From Fulvivirga maritima (GTDB lineage: Bacteria > Bacteroidota > Bacteroidia > Cytophagales > Cyclobacteriaceae): a stretch of 64,000 nt of DNA. Made by a program: the position numbers and the translations under genes. A model generated the notes under the pieces. It searched no databases, was not told the DNA's origin, and was given only the letters and a program-made list of their open reading frames with translations. Location of the stretch: the NCBI RefSeq assembly GCF_021389955.1, contig NZ_CP089980.1, positions 4,645,001 through 4,709,000 on the forward strand, given 5' to 3'. This document shows positions 55,886 through 64,000 of this stretch, one piece after another (within the stretch, counting starts at the first letter, position 1; each line of letters begins with the position of its first letter).

Positions 55886-57532
55886 TTATTTTTTCAAAGC
55901 TTTATATTTATTAATTAACCCATTGGTAGAACTGTCATGAGAAGTAACTTCTCCGTCAGCTTCCAGTTCAGGTAAAATTTTCTTAGCTAATTGCTTACCT
56001 AATTCTACACCCCATTGATCAAAACTAAAGATGTTCCATATAACACCTTGAACAAAGATTTTATGCTCATACATGGCTATAAGGCTACCTAAAGTTTTAG
56101 GAGTAAGTTTCTTAAATAAGAATGAGTTAGTAGGTCTGTTACCAGAAAACTCTTTGAATGAAGGTAAGAAAGCTTTTTCTTCTTCACTTAAGTTGCCTAG
56201 TTCAGCTAATACTTCTTCTTTGGTTTTCCCGTTCATCAAGGCCTCTGTTTGAGCAAAGAAATTAGCCATTAGCTTGTCATGATGATCACCTAATGGATTA
56301 TAACTGATGGCAGGAGCCAAGAAGTCGCAAGGAATAAGCTTAGTGCCCTGGTGAATTAGCTGATAAAAAGCATGCTGACCATTAGTGCCAGGCTCACCCC
56401 AAATAATAGGTCCTGTTTGGTAATCTACCAGCTTGCCGTTACGATCTACAGACTTACCGTTACTCTCCATATCTCCTTGCTGGAAGTAAGCCGCAAATCG
56501 ATGCATATATTGATCATAAGGAAGTAAGGCGTGAGATTGCGCTCCAAAGAAGTTGTTATACCAAATGCCTAGTAAGCCTAAAATTACTGGTATATTTTCT
56601 TCAAAAGGAGTTGATTTAAAGTGGTTATCCATAGCATGAGCACCGGCCAGTAGCTCCTCGAAGTTTTCATATCCGATAGTACAAGCTATAGATAAGCCTA
56701 TGGCAGACCAAAGAGAGTATCTACCGCCAACCCAGTCCCAGAACTCAAACATGTTTTGAGTATCTATACCAAATTCGGCTACAGCCTCAGCATTGGTAGA
56801 AATAGCTACAAAGTGTTTCTTTACATGTTCTGTCTCTTTTGCTTTCTCTAAAAACCAATCTCTGGCGCTGAGAGCATTAGTCATGGTTTCCTGAGTAGTA
56901 AAAGTTTTAGAGGCGATCATAAACAAAGTAGTTTCAGGATCTGCCTTTTTTAGAGTTTCTGCTATATGAGTAGCATCAACATTAGAAACAAAATAAGTGT
57001 TAATATTTTCTTTCTTATAAGGTTTAAGAGCTTCTGTAACCATTACCGGGCCTAAATCAGAACCTCCAATACCTATGTTTACAATGGTATTAATATTTTT
57101 ACCTGTATATCCTTTCCATTCACCGCTAATTATAGCGTTAGAAAAGGTCTCTATTTGCTTTAAAACTTTATTTACATCAGGCATTACATCAGCACCGTCT
57201 ACGTTAATAGGAGTGTTAGACCTGTTACGTAGGGCTGTATGTAGTACTGCGCGTTTTTCTGTTTTATTAATCAGCTCACCTGAAAACATGCCATCAATCG
57301 CTTCCTGTAGCTTTGTTTCCTTGGCCAGGGAGACTAAAAGATCAAATGTTTCCTGATTAATTCTGTTTTTTGAAAAATCAAACAGAATGTCCTCAAATTG
57401 CAAGTTGAACTTTTTGAACCTTTCAGCATCTTCTCCGAAAAGGTCTTTCATGTGTACCTGTTGTATCTCTGAAAAATGTTTTTCCAGTTTCTTCCAGGCC
57501 TCTGTACTTGTAGGTGTAATATTTGGAAACAT
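55886..57532 (-). CDS. pgi: Glucose-6-phosphate isomerase
   Basis: The 548-residue length matches the Escherichia coli-type enzyme (549). Both signatures are present: the phosphate-binding [11 protein letters not shown] region, [25 protein letters not shown] and the second signature with [19 protein letters not shown]. It interconverts glucose-6-phosphate and fructose-6-phosphate in glycolysis, and supplies hexose phosphates for the EPS nucleotide sugars. It stands alone, flanked by two sensor genes. Nothing unusual is visible in the protein. Confidence 0.95.
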   Translation of the reverse strand: MFPNITPTSTEAWKKLEKHFSEIQQVHMKDLFGEDAERFKKFNLQFEDILFDFSKNRINQETFDLLVSLAKETKLQEAIDGMFSGELINKTEKRAVLHTALRNRSNTPINVDGADVMPDVNKVLKQIETFSNAIISGEWKGYTGKNINTIVNIGIGGSDLGPVMVTEALKPYKKENINTYFVSNVDATHIAETLKKADPETTLFMIASKTFTTQETMTNALSARDWFLEKAKETEHVKKHFVAISTNAEAVAEFGIDTQNMFEFWDWVGGRYSLWSAIGLSIACTIGYENFEELLAGAHAMDNHFKSTPFEENIPVILGLLGIWYNNFFGAQSHALLPYDQYMHRFAAYFQQGDMESNGKSVDRNGKLVDYQTGPIIWGEPGTNGQHAFYQLIHQGTKLIPCDFLAPAISYNPLGDHHDKLMANFFAQTEALMNGKTKEEVLAELGNLSEEEKAFLPSFKEFSGNRPTNSFLFKKLTPKTLGSLIAMYEHKIFVQGVIWNIFSFDQWGVELGKQLAKKILPELEADGEVTSHDSSTNGLINKYKALKK

Positions 57533-57947
57533 GAGAATTAATTTTTTAAACTTTTGTTGGGCGAATTTATGAAAGTGACCAAAACAATGAAATATAAACC
57601 CACTTTAAATATAAAAGTTGCTTGATAATGTTATTTGAGACTGATAAAAGGCACATCCATTATATGGAAAAATTTCCTGCTTAAGGATTTATTTTTAATT
57701 CCTTAACCCTTAAAAATCGATGTTTGACCACTTTTTATGCTTGGCATGAAATTGATAATAAACAAAGTGTTATATGAAATAGTTAAATACGGTGTTATTT
57801 ATCACAACATTTTACCACCCATATTAATTATGACAACCATTTGGGTTGGTAAAGAGTTGAAAAAAACCGAAAGCTATTCAATATCAGTATATTATGTGTT
57901 CCTGTTTCTGATAAATTTTTCTGAAGGAGGTACTTTTTGCACTGATT
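57533..57947. other. 415-bp divergent intergenic region
   Basis: This AT-rich spacer lies between pgi (start 57532) and the GAF-PAS sensor (start 57948) and should hold both promoters. A small dyad TTAAGGA/TCCTTAA lies at 57681-57687 and 57700-57706. A GGAGG at 57926-57930 is 17 bp from the sensor ATG, too far for a normal ribosome-binding site. A frame at 57737-57961 has no support as a gene. Confidence 0.5.
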
Positions 57948-60191
57948 ATGAAATTGAATGAAAAAATTATGAGAATAAAAACTTCAGTATTAATCACTTC
58001 ATCGATAGCGCTTGCCGGAGTTTTGGTAGCTGCTATGGTGTTTTTTGTTCAACAAAGAATAATACGCACCTATGAAGAGTACACACCCTATGTGGTGTTA
58101 GGAGAGGAAGTAGGTAGCTCAATAACTAAGGCCCACTTACATTTAGAGGAGTATATGGCAGGAAATAAGGCTGTAAATCTGAAGTCAGAGGTGTTCGATT
58201 TGTTCGCTCAATCAGATAAAATACTAAATCAAGCCAAAAACGCTCAAGAAAATAAGTCAGGAGATTTTACAGCTTTAGAGGATAAGGAGGTAGATGAAAT
58301 TCTTAATCATAGCATTAACTCTGTTAATAAATTAAGAGTATTGGCTGAAAAGAGAATTGTTAATAAGAACGCTAAGGCAAGTGTAGATTTTAATGAGGCT
58401 TATGATAATCTAGAGCTCAATTTAGAAAACTTAGTGGCTAAAGTTCAACAGAAAACCGAAAATGAGGTAGCTGACCTTAAGCTTCTGTCATTAATATGTA
58501 TAGTAACCATTCTTTTGGTAGTAGGTGTTTTAAGCGTACTAACCTATAGAGTTGAGCACAAAAGTGAGGTATCTAGAGAAGCTAATGAAGAGAAGCTTCA
58601 GAACGAAAATGAAAGGATTACAAAGTTCACTAATTTCGTAGATTCAATAGCCTCTGGTGATTTTAATAAGTCTCTAGAAGTGAAAAATGAAGATGTTTTT
58701 GCCTCTACATTGGTAAAAATGAAAGATCAGCTGTATGCTAACAAGGTGGAAGATGAAAAGCGTAATTGGATTAACTTAGGCCTTGCTAAGTTTGCTGAGT
58801 TGCTGAGAAATAGTGACAATCTGAAAGATCTGTCTGATAACATAATAAGTAATTTGGTAAGGTATTTACATGCTAATCAGGGTGCTCTGTTTGTTGTAGA
58901 AGGGCCGGATAGAGGTGAGTACTTAGAGTTAAAAGCATCTTATGCCTATGAGAGAAAGAAATTCGTAGATAAGAAAATATACCCTAAGGAGGGACTTGTT
59001 GGTCAGTGCTGGATAGAAGGTGATAAAATACTTTTGAAGGATGTACCTCAAGACTATATGAATATTACCTCTGGAATAGGAGCAGCAGTACCTACAGAAG
59101 TAATTATAGTACCTCTAAAGATTAATGAGGAGATTTATGGAGTGATTGAAATCGCCTCTTTCAAAGAGTTTGAAAGTCATGAGATTGACTTTATTGAGAA
59201 AGTGGCGGAGAACATTGCCTCTACTATATCTGCGGCTAAAAACAGTGAAACCACTCGTACTTTATTAAAGTCTAGCCGTGAGCAATCTGAAATGCTTAGA
59301 TCTCAGGAAGAAGAGATGAGGCAGAACATGGAAGAGTTACAAGCTACCCAAGAGGAGATGGAAAGAGTTTCAAGTGAGATGGCTGAGCAGATAAAAGTGG
59401 TAAATGCTACTTTGGCTACAGTGGAATTTGACTTGAATGGTATTATTAGGGAGGCGAATGACAACTTTATTCAGTTGGTAGGTTACGCTAGAGAAGAAAT
59501 AGTAGGTAATCATCATAGAATGCTGGTAAGTCATGAAAATGTTAATGGTAAGTCATATGCCCGATTTTGGTCACGATTATCAAAAGGAGAGGCTTTTAGT
59601 GGTGAATTTAGAAGAATAACTAAGAGCGGTAAAGAAGTTTGGATTAGAGGTGTTTATAGTCCGGTATTTGATGTTAACGGAAATCCTCAGAGAGTAGTGA
59701 AATACGCTTATGACATTACTAAGGAGAAGAATCAGGAGAAAAACATGGCCAGGATAGCCAATGAAATGTCTGAGCAACTTAGAGTGATTAATGTTACCAT
59801 GGCTACAGTAGAGTTTAGTTTAGATGGTACCATAAAAGGAGCCAACCAGAACTTCCTTAAACTTATGGGTTATAATAAGGAAGATCTAATAGGAAAGAAT
59901 CATAGTGTACTAGTAACCGCCGAAGAGAAAGCCGGAGACGATTACAGAGAGTTTTGGAAGAAACTGGCTGCGGGTGAGTCGTTTAACGGGGAGTTTAAAA
60001 GAATAAGAAGAGGCGGATCTCAAGTTTGGATTAAAGGAATGTACAGTCCGATATTAAACAATGAAGGGGTGCCTGTGAAAGTGCTGAAAGTAGCCTATGA
60101 CATTACCTTGGAGAAAACTCAGGAAGAAATAATGAGAGAGCAACTTAAAGAACTAGAAAGCCTAAAGGAGCTTAGCTATAGAGTAAATTAA
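57948..60191 (+). CDS. Membrane sensor: helical periplasmic domain-HAMP-GAF-coiled coil-PAS-PAS, no output domain
   Basis: 747 residues. Transmembrane segment 1 is at about 12-33 and segment 2 at about 178-203; a four-helix-bundle-like periplasmic domain of about 140 residues lies between them. A HAMP-like region, a GAF domain (about 271-431; MNITSGIGAAVPTEVIIVPL), a coiled coil (EEEMRQNMEELQATQEEM) and two PAS domains (about 483-597 and 613-725) follow. The PAS copies share VNATLATVEFD / VNVTMATVEFS, an NH-x-x-LV stretch and YDITKEK endings, as in chemoreceptor-type PAS modules. No histidine kinase, GGDEF or methyl-accepting domain is present. The ATG at 57948 is used; an alternative at 57969 would shorten it by 7 residues. 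Confidence 0.82.
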   Translation: MKLNEKIMRIKTSVLITSSIALAGVLVAAMVFFVQQRIIRTYEEYTPYVVLGEEVGSSITKAHLHLEEYMAGNKAVNLKSEVFDLFAQSDKILNQAKNAQENKSGDFTALEDKEVDEILNHSINSVNKLRVLAEKRIVNKNAKASVDFNEAYDNLELNLENLVAKVQQKTENEVADLKLLSLICIVTILLVVGVLSVLTYRVEHKSEVSREANEEKLQNENERITKFTNFVDSIASGDFNKSLEVKNEDVFASTLVKMKDQLYANKVEDEKRNWINLGLAKFAELLRNSDNLKDLSDNIISNLVRYLHANQGALFVVEGPDRGEYLELKASYAYERKKFVDKKIYPKEGLVGQCWIEGDKILLKDVPQDYMNITSGIGAAVPTEVIIVPLKINEEIYGVIEIASFKEFESHEIDFIEKVAENIASTISAAKNSETTRTLLKSSREQSEMLRSQEEEMRQNMEELQATQEEMERVSSEMAEQIKVVNATLATVEFDLNGIIREANDNFIQLVGYAREEIVGNHHRMLVSHENVNGKSYARFWSRLSKGEAFSGEFRRITKSGKEVWIRGVYSPVFDVNGNPQRVVKYAYDITKEKNQEKNMARIANEMSEQLRVINVTMATVEFSLDGTIKGANQNFLKLMGYNKEDLIGKNHSVLVTAEEKAGDDYREFWKKLAAGESFNGEFKRIRRGGSQVWIKGMYSPILNNEGVPVKVLKVAYDITLEKTQEEIMREQLKELESLKELSYRVN

Positions 60192-60213
60192 GTTTTTCTA
60201 TAATTAGATAATT

Positions 60214-60250
60214 AAAATCACACTTCTAATGGGGTGTGATTTTTCTTTTT
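60214..60250 (+). terminator. Terminator after the GAF-PAS sensor
   Basis: Stem AAAATCACAC/GTGTGATTTT (60214-60223 with 60234-60243), extendable by G-T pairs to a TAAT loop, followed by a T-rich tract up to 60250. It lies 24 bp before the next gene. Confidence 0.75.
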
Positions 60251-60266
60251 TTGGTAGTTTAAGGGC

Positions 60267-61586
60267 ATGAAATCTTATTTGGCTTTCACTGTCTTTTTTT
60301 TATCTTTTTTTCAATCCTTTGCTCAGACCAGCTATTCAAGCATATCTAAAGCGTGGTCTAAAAATTCAGTTAATACGGTTATTTTTAGAAAGAACTCGTT
60401 AGTAACATATGGCGAATATCAATTTGCCGCTTATTATGACGATGACCGATCTGTAGTGTTGGCTAAGAGAAAGATCGGAAATAGACAGTGGGATTATCGA
60501 AAAACACAATATTTTGGTAATGCACAAGATGCACATAATACCATAAATATAATGGTGGATGGTGAGGGATACTTGCATGTAGCCTGGGATCACCATAATA
60601 ATAAATTGCATTATGCTATTAGTAATGCGCCTTTATCATTAGATCTGGGTGCGGCTGTGAGCATGACCGGGCAGGATGAAGAGTATGTTACTTATCCTGA
60701 ATTTTACAAAATGCCTTCGGGTGATTTAACATTTTTGTATAGAAACGGAGAGTCAGGCAGTGGAGATCTGGTGCTAAAAAGGTATGATCTCCAGCAAAAA
60801 AGTTGGGAAACCCTACAGAAAAACCTCATAGATGGCGAAAATGAGCGTAATGCTTATTGGCAGGCTGTGGTAGATGACAAGGGTGTTATTCACCTTTCTT
60901 GGGTGTGGAGAGAGACTTGGGATGTATCTACTAATCATGATATGTGCTACGCCCGCTCTAAAGATGGAGGCAAGACCTGGGAGAATTCTACAGGAAAAGC
61001 ATATCAGTTACCCATTAACCAGGAAAGTGCTGAGGTAATTTATGAGATCCCTCAAAATAGTGGCTTAATTAATCAGACCTCTATGACTGTAGATGGAAAA
61101 GGAAATCCTATAGTAGCGACTTATTTTAAAGATAGCCATACTGGAATACAGCAATATCAAGTGATATATGATGAAGGAGGAAGTTGGCATAGCTCAGTTA
61201 TATCTAACAGAAACGAGGCCTTTGATTTAGGAGGCGGTGGCACTAAGAAAATACCAATTTCCAGACCTCAGATTTTATATGGCAATTATGATGGAGTACC
61301 TTTCGCTATGCTAATCTATCGTGATCAGGCGAATGATAATAAGGCTTCTGTTTATATTAATCCTGAGTTTCCTAAAGGGGAATGGTTTTCTGTAGATTTA
61401 TGGAATAAGAGCCTGGGAGATTGGGAACCTACTTATGATACAGAGCTGTGGAGAAACTGCCAAATGCTCAGTTTATTCGTGCAAAATGTGGAGCAGATAG
61501 ATGGAGAAGGTCTTTCTCAGCAAGAGCCTACTATGGTTTATGTGCTTGACTATAAACCTTATAAGGAATTAACAAACCGGAAATAA
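60267..61586 (+). CDS. Secreted BNR_4 family beta-propeller, ulvan-lyase-like
   Basis: The 439-residue protein has a signal peptide ending SFAQ. The mature part is a seven-bladed propeller of BNR_4 type, with KDGGKTWENSTG as a BNR blade and the strongly conserved DAHNTINIMVDGEGYLHVAW followed by DHHNNKLHYA (His90, His109, His110). This His-rich blade pair is shared with ulvan lyases of families PL24/PL25 and related proteins, where a His acts in beta-elimination. A GH88 enzyme, which removes unsaturated uronic acids made by such lyases, follows 17 bp downstream, so a lyase function is likely. The exact polymer is unknown. Confidence 0.72.
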   Translation: MKSYLAFTVFFLSFFQSFAQTSYSSISKAWSKNSVNTVIFRKNSLVTYGEYQFAAYYDDDRSVVLAKRKIGNRQWDYRKTQYFGNAQDAHNTINIMVDGEGYLHVAWDHHNNKLHYAISNAPLSLDLGAAVSMTGQDEEYVTYPEFYKMPSGDLTFLYRNGESGSGDLVLKRYDLQQKSWETLQKNLIDGENERNAYWQAVVDDKGVIHLSWVWRETWDVSTNHDMCYARSKDGGKTWENSTGKAYQLPINQESAEVIYEIPQNSGLINQTSMTVDGKGNPIVATYFKDSHTGIQQYQVIYDEGGSWHSSVISNRNEAFDLGGGGTKKIPISRPQILYGNYDGVPFAMLIYRDQANDNKASVYINPEFPKGEWFSVDLWNKSLGDWEPTYDTELWRNCQMLSLFVQNVEQIDGEGLSQQEPTMVYVLDYKPYKELTNRK

Positions 61587-61603
61587 TCTAACCTCAACCA
61601 ATA

Positions 61604-62767
61604 ATGAAAACTACTTATACTTTTTTAATGGCTGTTGCTTTATTTTTTTGCGCTTGCACCCCTGATAAAGTGGCTGAAATGAGCCGAGAGAACTTTAAGG
61701 ATGGTGCTGCTCAGTATAAATATATGATGAAGCAACTACCTGATGGTGTTTTTCCTCAGACTTTTGAAAATGGAGAATTCAAGACCAGTGGCAGTGGCTG
61801 GTGGTGCAGTGGGTTTTATCCTGGCTCTCTTATATATCTTTATGAGCAAACTAAAGATGATAGTTTACTCACAGAGACCAAACGAATTTTAGAAATACTC
61901 AAAAAAGAGCAATACAATACTACTACTCATGACCTGGGTTTTATGATGTATTGCAGCTTTGGTAATATGCTTTCCATTGATCCTAAGCCAGAGTATAAGG
62001 AAATTTTATTAAATAGTGCCAAGTCACTTTCTTCTCGCTTTAGTGAAAAGACAGGCTGTATTAAATCTTGGGATTCCAGACCAGAAGATTATTTAGTAAT
62101 TATAGATAATATGATGAATCTGGAGCTGCTTTTTTGGGCTACCCAGGAAACGGGAGACTCTACTTATTATGATATAGCCGTTACCCATGCAAATACTACT
62201 ATGGAAAATCATTTTAGATCAGACTATAGCTCTTATCATGTTTTGAATTATGATTCACAGACCGGAAAAGTAAAAGAAAAGCGTACCGCTCAAGGTTATG
62301 CAGACTCTTCTGCTTGGGCTCGCGGACAGAGCTGGGGATTATATGGCTACACTGTGGTTTATCGCTTCACTCATGATGAGAAATATCTGGAACAAGCGAA
62401 ACATATTGCTGAGTTTATATTGAATCATCCGAACCTGCCGGAAGACAAAATTCCTTATTGGGATTATGATGCGCCTAATATACCTAACACTAAAAGAGAT
62501 GCTTCTGCTGGAGCGGTTATGGGTTCTGCATTTTTAGAATTAGCTAAATATGTTGATCAAGAGAGTGCAGATAAGTATAAAGCTACAGCTAAAACTATCA
62601 TAGAAACATTATCTTCTCCAGAATATAAAGCGGAGATAGGTACTAATGGAGGTTTCGTGCTTAAGCATAGTGTTGGTCATTTTGATCAGGGTACTGAGGT
62701 GGACGTGCCGCTTACTTATGCTGATTACTATTTCTTCGAAGCCATGAAACGCTATTTGGAGTGGTAA
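61604..62767 (+). CDS. Glycoside hydrolase family 88 unsaturated glucuronyl hydrolase
   Basis: The 387-residue lipoprotein-like protein has a signal with cysteines at 16 and 18 (FFCACT). The (alpha/alpha)6 barrel carries the two family aspartates: Asp110 in THDLGFM and Asp168 in VIIDNMMNLELL. Further motifs are SSAWARGQSWGLYGY, RDASAGAVMGSA and VPLTYADYYFFEAMKR. The enzyme hydrates the 4,5-unsaturated uronic acid at the non-reducing end of lyase products. With the BNR_4 protein it forms a two-gene degradation unit. No SusC/SusD pair is next to it. Confidence 0.9.
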   Translation: MKTTYTFLMAVALFFCACTPDKVAEMSRENFKDGAAQYKYMMKQLPDGVFPQTFENGEFKTSGSGWWCSGFYPGSLIYLYEQTKDDSLLTETKRILEILKKEQYNTTTHDLGFMMYCSFGNMLSIDPKPEYKEILLNSAKSLSSRFSEKTGCIKSWDSRPEDYLVIIDNMMNLELLFWATQETGDSTYYDIAVTHANTTMENHFRSDYSSYHVLNYDSQTGKVKEKRTAQGYADSSAWARGQSWGLYGYTVVYRFTHDEKYLEQAKHIAEFILNHPNLPEDKIPYWDYDAPNIPNTKRDASAGAVMGSAFLELAKYVDQESADKYKATAKTIIETLSSPEYKAEIGTNGGFVLKHSVGHFDQGTEVDVPLTYADYYFFEAMKRYLEW

Positions 62768-62797
62768 TTTAAGTTTTAGAATGCCTTAGAAAAAAGA

Positions 62798-62826
62798 AAA
62801 GACCGCCTCATTACGAGGCAGTCTTT
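62798..62826. terminator. Terminator between GH88 and RND genes
   Basis: Stem GCCTC/GAGGC (62805-62809 with 62815-62819), extended across one mismatch by GAC/GTC and A/T pairs. It lies between convergent 3' ends. A-rich DNA on the left gives a T run on the minus strand, so it suits the RND gene best. Confidence 0.7.
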
Positions 62827-62851
62827 AACGAATCAACCAGCAAGGAAGATC

Positions 62852-64000
62852 TTATTTATCTTCATTTCTATAAGCCAGGTAGAAAAGCTGTGGCAGCACT
62901 GTAAATGATAATAACATACAGATGATGAGTCCACCGCAAATCATAATGGCCAGGGGCTTTTGGACCTCAGATCCCATGCCATTAGATAAGGCAGCAGGCA
63001 GTAAGCCCAGCGATCCCATAAGTGCTATCATGACCACAGGCCGGATACGGCTGTAAACTCCTTCAGAAATGGCCTCTTTTAAAGGCATTTTCTCTTGTAG
63101 GTTTTCTTTCATTACCGCTACCAGTATGATCCCATCAATAGTACATACTCCGAAAAGTATTATGAAGCCTATACCTGCCGAGATGCCGAATATGGTGCCT
63201 GTAACCCAAAGCGATACAAAACCGCCTATAAAAGCGAAGGTAACGGTAGATATGGCTATGAGCATATCTTTAATATTTCCGAAATTCATATAAAGTAAGA
63301 ATACAATCAATAGGAGAGCAGCCGGTACAATGATGGTCAACTGCTTGGTAGCCCTTTCTTTACTTTCGAATTCACCAGCCCATTCTAAGCGGTTATTCTT
63401 AGGGAAGTGTAGCTGTTCATCTACTTTCTTTTGAGCCTCATTAATGGTGCTTCCTAAATCACGACCTTCTATACTGAAACCAACGGCAGTATAGCGGCTG
63501 CTACCATCTCTATAGATAAATGCAGGACCCGTTTTGAAACTGATATCTGCTATTTCTTTCAGTTGCACTTCTTTACCAGTAAGGGTAGGAATCAGTATAT
63601 TTCCAATAGATATTTCATCATCTCTGTAGCCTTCTTCAAAGCGGATTTGAATATCGAATTTCCTTTCATCTTCATAGAAATAAGAAGCCGTTTTACCTCC
63701 AATAGCCATTTCTACTACAGTTTGAGCATCTTCAGTATTCACGCCATATTGAGCCATTTTAGCTTCATTAAGCTGAATTCTGAGTTCAGGAAGACCAATG
63801 TTATTGTATACTTTTATACCTGTAATGCCATGAACCGTTTTTAAAACTTCAGCTACTTCATTAGCCTGATCTTCCATTTTATATAGGTCATCACCAAAAA
63901 TTTTTACTACCAGAGAGCTTTTCACTCCGGCTACAAATTCCTCTACGTTATCTTGAATAGGTTGGCTAAACCCAAAATTGATTCCTGGGAAAACCTGCAG
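62852..64000 (-). CDS. CzcA/CusA-like RND efflux pump, C-terminal part (cut by window edge)
   Basis: The frame runs from the right edge to the stop at 62852, giving 382 residues. The visible part starts in a periplasmic pore/docking region (GINFGFSQPIQDNVEE, SSLVVKIFGDDL), which is the CzcA-type heavy-metal RND pattern. It ends with the last five or six membrane helices (GFIILFGVCTIDGIILV, SRIRPVVMIALMGSLGLLPAA, SEVQKPLAIMI). It exports metal ions or other cations by proton antiport, with a membrane-fusion protein and an outer-membrane factor expected outside the window. Metal specificity cannot be judged, because the key helix lies beyond the edge. Confidence 0.88.
   Translation of the reverse strand: MQVFPGINFGFSQPIQDNVEEFVAGVKSSLVVKIFGDDLYKMEDQANEVAEVLKTVHGITGIKVYNNIGLPELRIQLNEAKMAQYGVNTEDAQTVVEMAIGGKTASYFYEDERKFDIQIRFEEGYRDDEISIGNILIPTLTGKEVQLKEIADISFKTGPAFIYRDGSSRYTAVGFSIEGRDLGSTINEAQKKVDEQLHFPKNNRLEWAGEFESKERATKQLTIIVPAALLLIVFLLYMNFGNIKDMLIAISTVTFAFIGGFVSLWVTGTIFGISAGIGFIILFGVCTIDGIILVAVMKENLQEKMPLKEAISEGVYSRIRPVVMIALMGSLGLLPAALSNGMGSEVQKPLAIMICGGLIICMLLSFTVLPQLFYLAYRNEDK

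Noticed and set aside
57922-57930. GAAGGAGG as a ribosome-binding site for the GAF-PAS sensor
   Set aside because: It is 17 bp from the ATG, too far for normal pairing, and other genes here do not use Shine-Dalgarno sequences.
57737-57961. 74-codon hydrophobic frame upstream of the GAF-PAS sensor
   Set aside because: It overlaps the sensor start in another frame, has no recognisable domain, and its composition is what AT-rich non-coding DNA gives by chance.

Overview
The window is AT-rich DNA with very few Shine-Dalgarno-like sequences. It encodes type IX secretion (T9SS) cargo with gliding-type (type B) and Por-type (type A) C-terminal sorting domains, two PorP/SprF family proteins, and a large exopolysaccharide (EPS) gene complement. 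Together these point to a gliding-type member of the Bacteroidota, probably order Cytophagales (Fulvivirga/Marivirga-like). The genus is a guess. I saw no rRNA, tRNA, CRISPR array, insertion sequence or phage genes.

Region 1 (1-16.2 kb) is a surface/EPS block. A truncated membrane glycosyltransferase sits at the left edge. A plus-strand run follows: a six-repeat MBG-type secreted protein with a type B sorting domain, a PorP/SprF partner, a PD40/OmpA-like protein, a Wzc/GumC-like chain-length protein with a degenerate ATPase, a 33-residue membrane peptide, a Wzy-like polymerase, a half-size TolC-like protein, a Wzx-like flippase and a GT4 glycosyltransferase. A convergent polysaccharide pyruvyl transferase and three GT2 glycosyltransferases complete it. 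A perfect 22-bp hairpin at 16.2 kb closes this block.

Region 2 (16.2-23.3 kb): a minus-strand set holds a beta-helix lipoprotein, an anchored hypothetical protein, a secreted propeller-like protein and a GT-C-type membrane protein. Facing it is a plus-strand UbiA/SDR/HAD operon that resembles a polyprenyl-phosphate-pentose pathway but has no DprE1 gene.

Region 3 (23.3-41.3 kb): two giant secreted proteins on the minus strand (3152 and 1860 residues) each begin with an alpha/beta-hydrolase domain and continue as long arrays of adhesion modules. One ends in a type A and the other in a type B sorting domain. The second is followed by a PorP/SprF protein carrying a SPOR-like tail and by an acyltransferase.

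Region 4 (41.5-45.1 kb) is a minus-strand EPS initiation operon: response regulator, initiating sugar transferase fused to a pseudo-receiver, and two GT2 enzymes.

Region 5 (45.5-64 kb) is mostly housekeeping and sensory: deoxynucleoside kinase, GH5 glycosidase, GNAT, an atypical zinc-ribbon SDR, a frameshifted truA, a thioredoxin lipoprotein, a phosphoserine phosphatase-phosphoglycerate dehydrogenase fusion, pgi flanked by two GAF sensors without output domains, a BNR_4 lyase-like/GH88 pair, and the C-terminal part of a CzcA/CusA-like RND pump.

The strongest theme is cell-surface construction. Polysaccharide synthesis, T9SS adhesins with their PorP/SprF partners, and possible surface-modifying enzymes lie within 45 kb.
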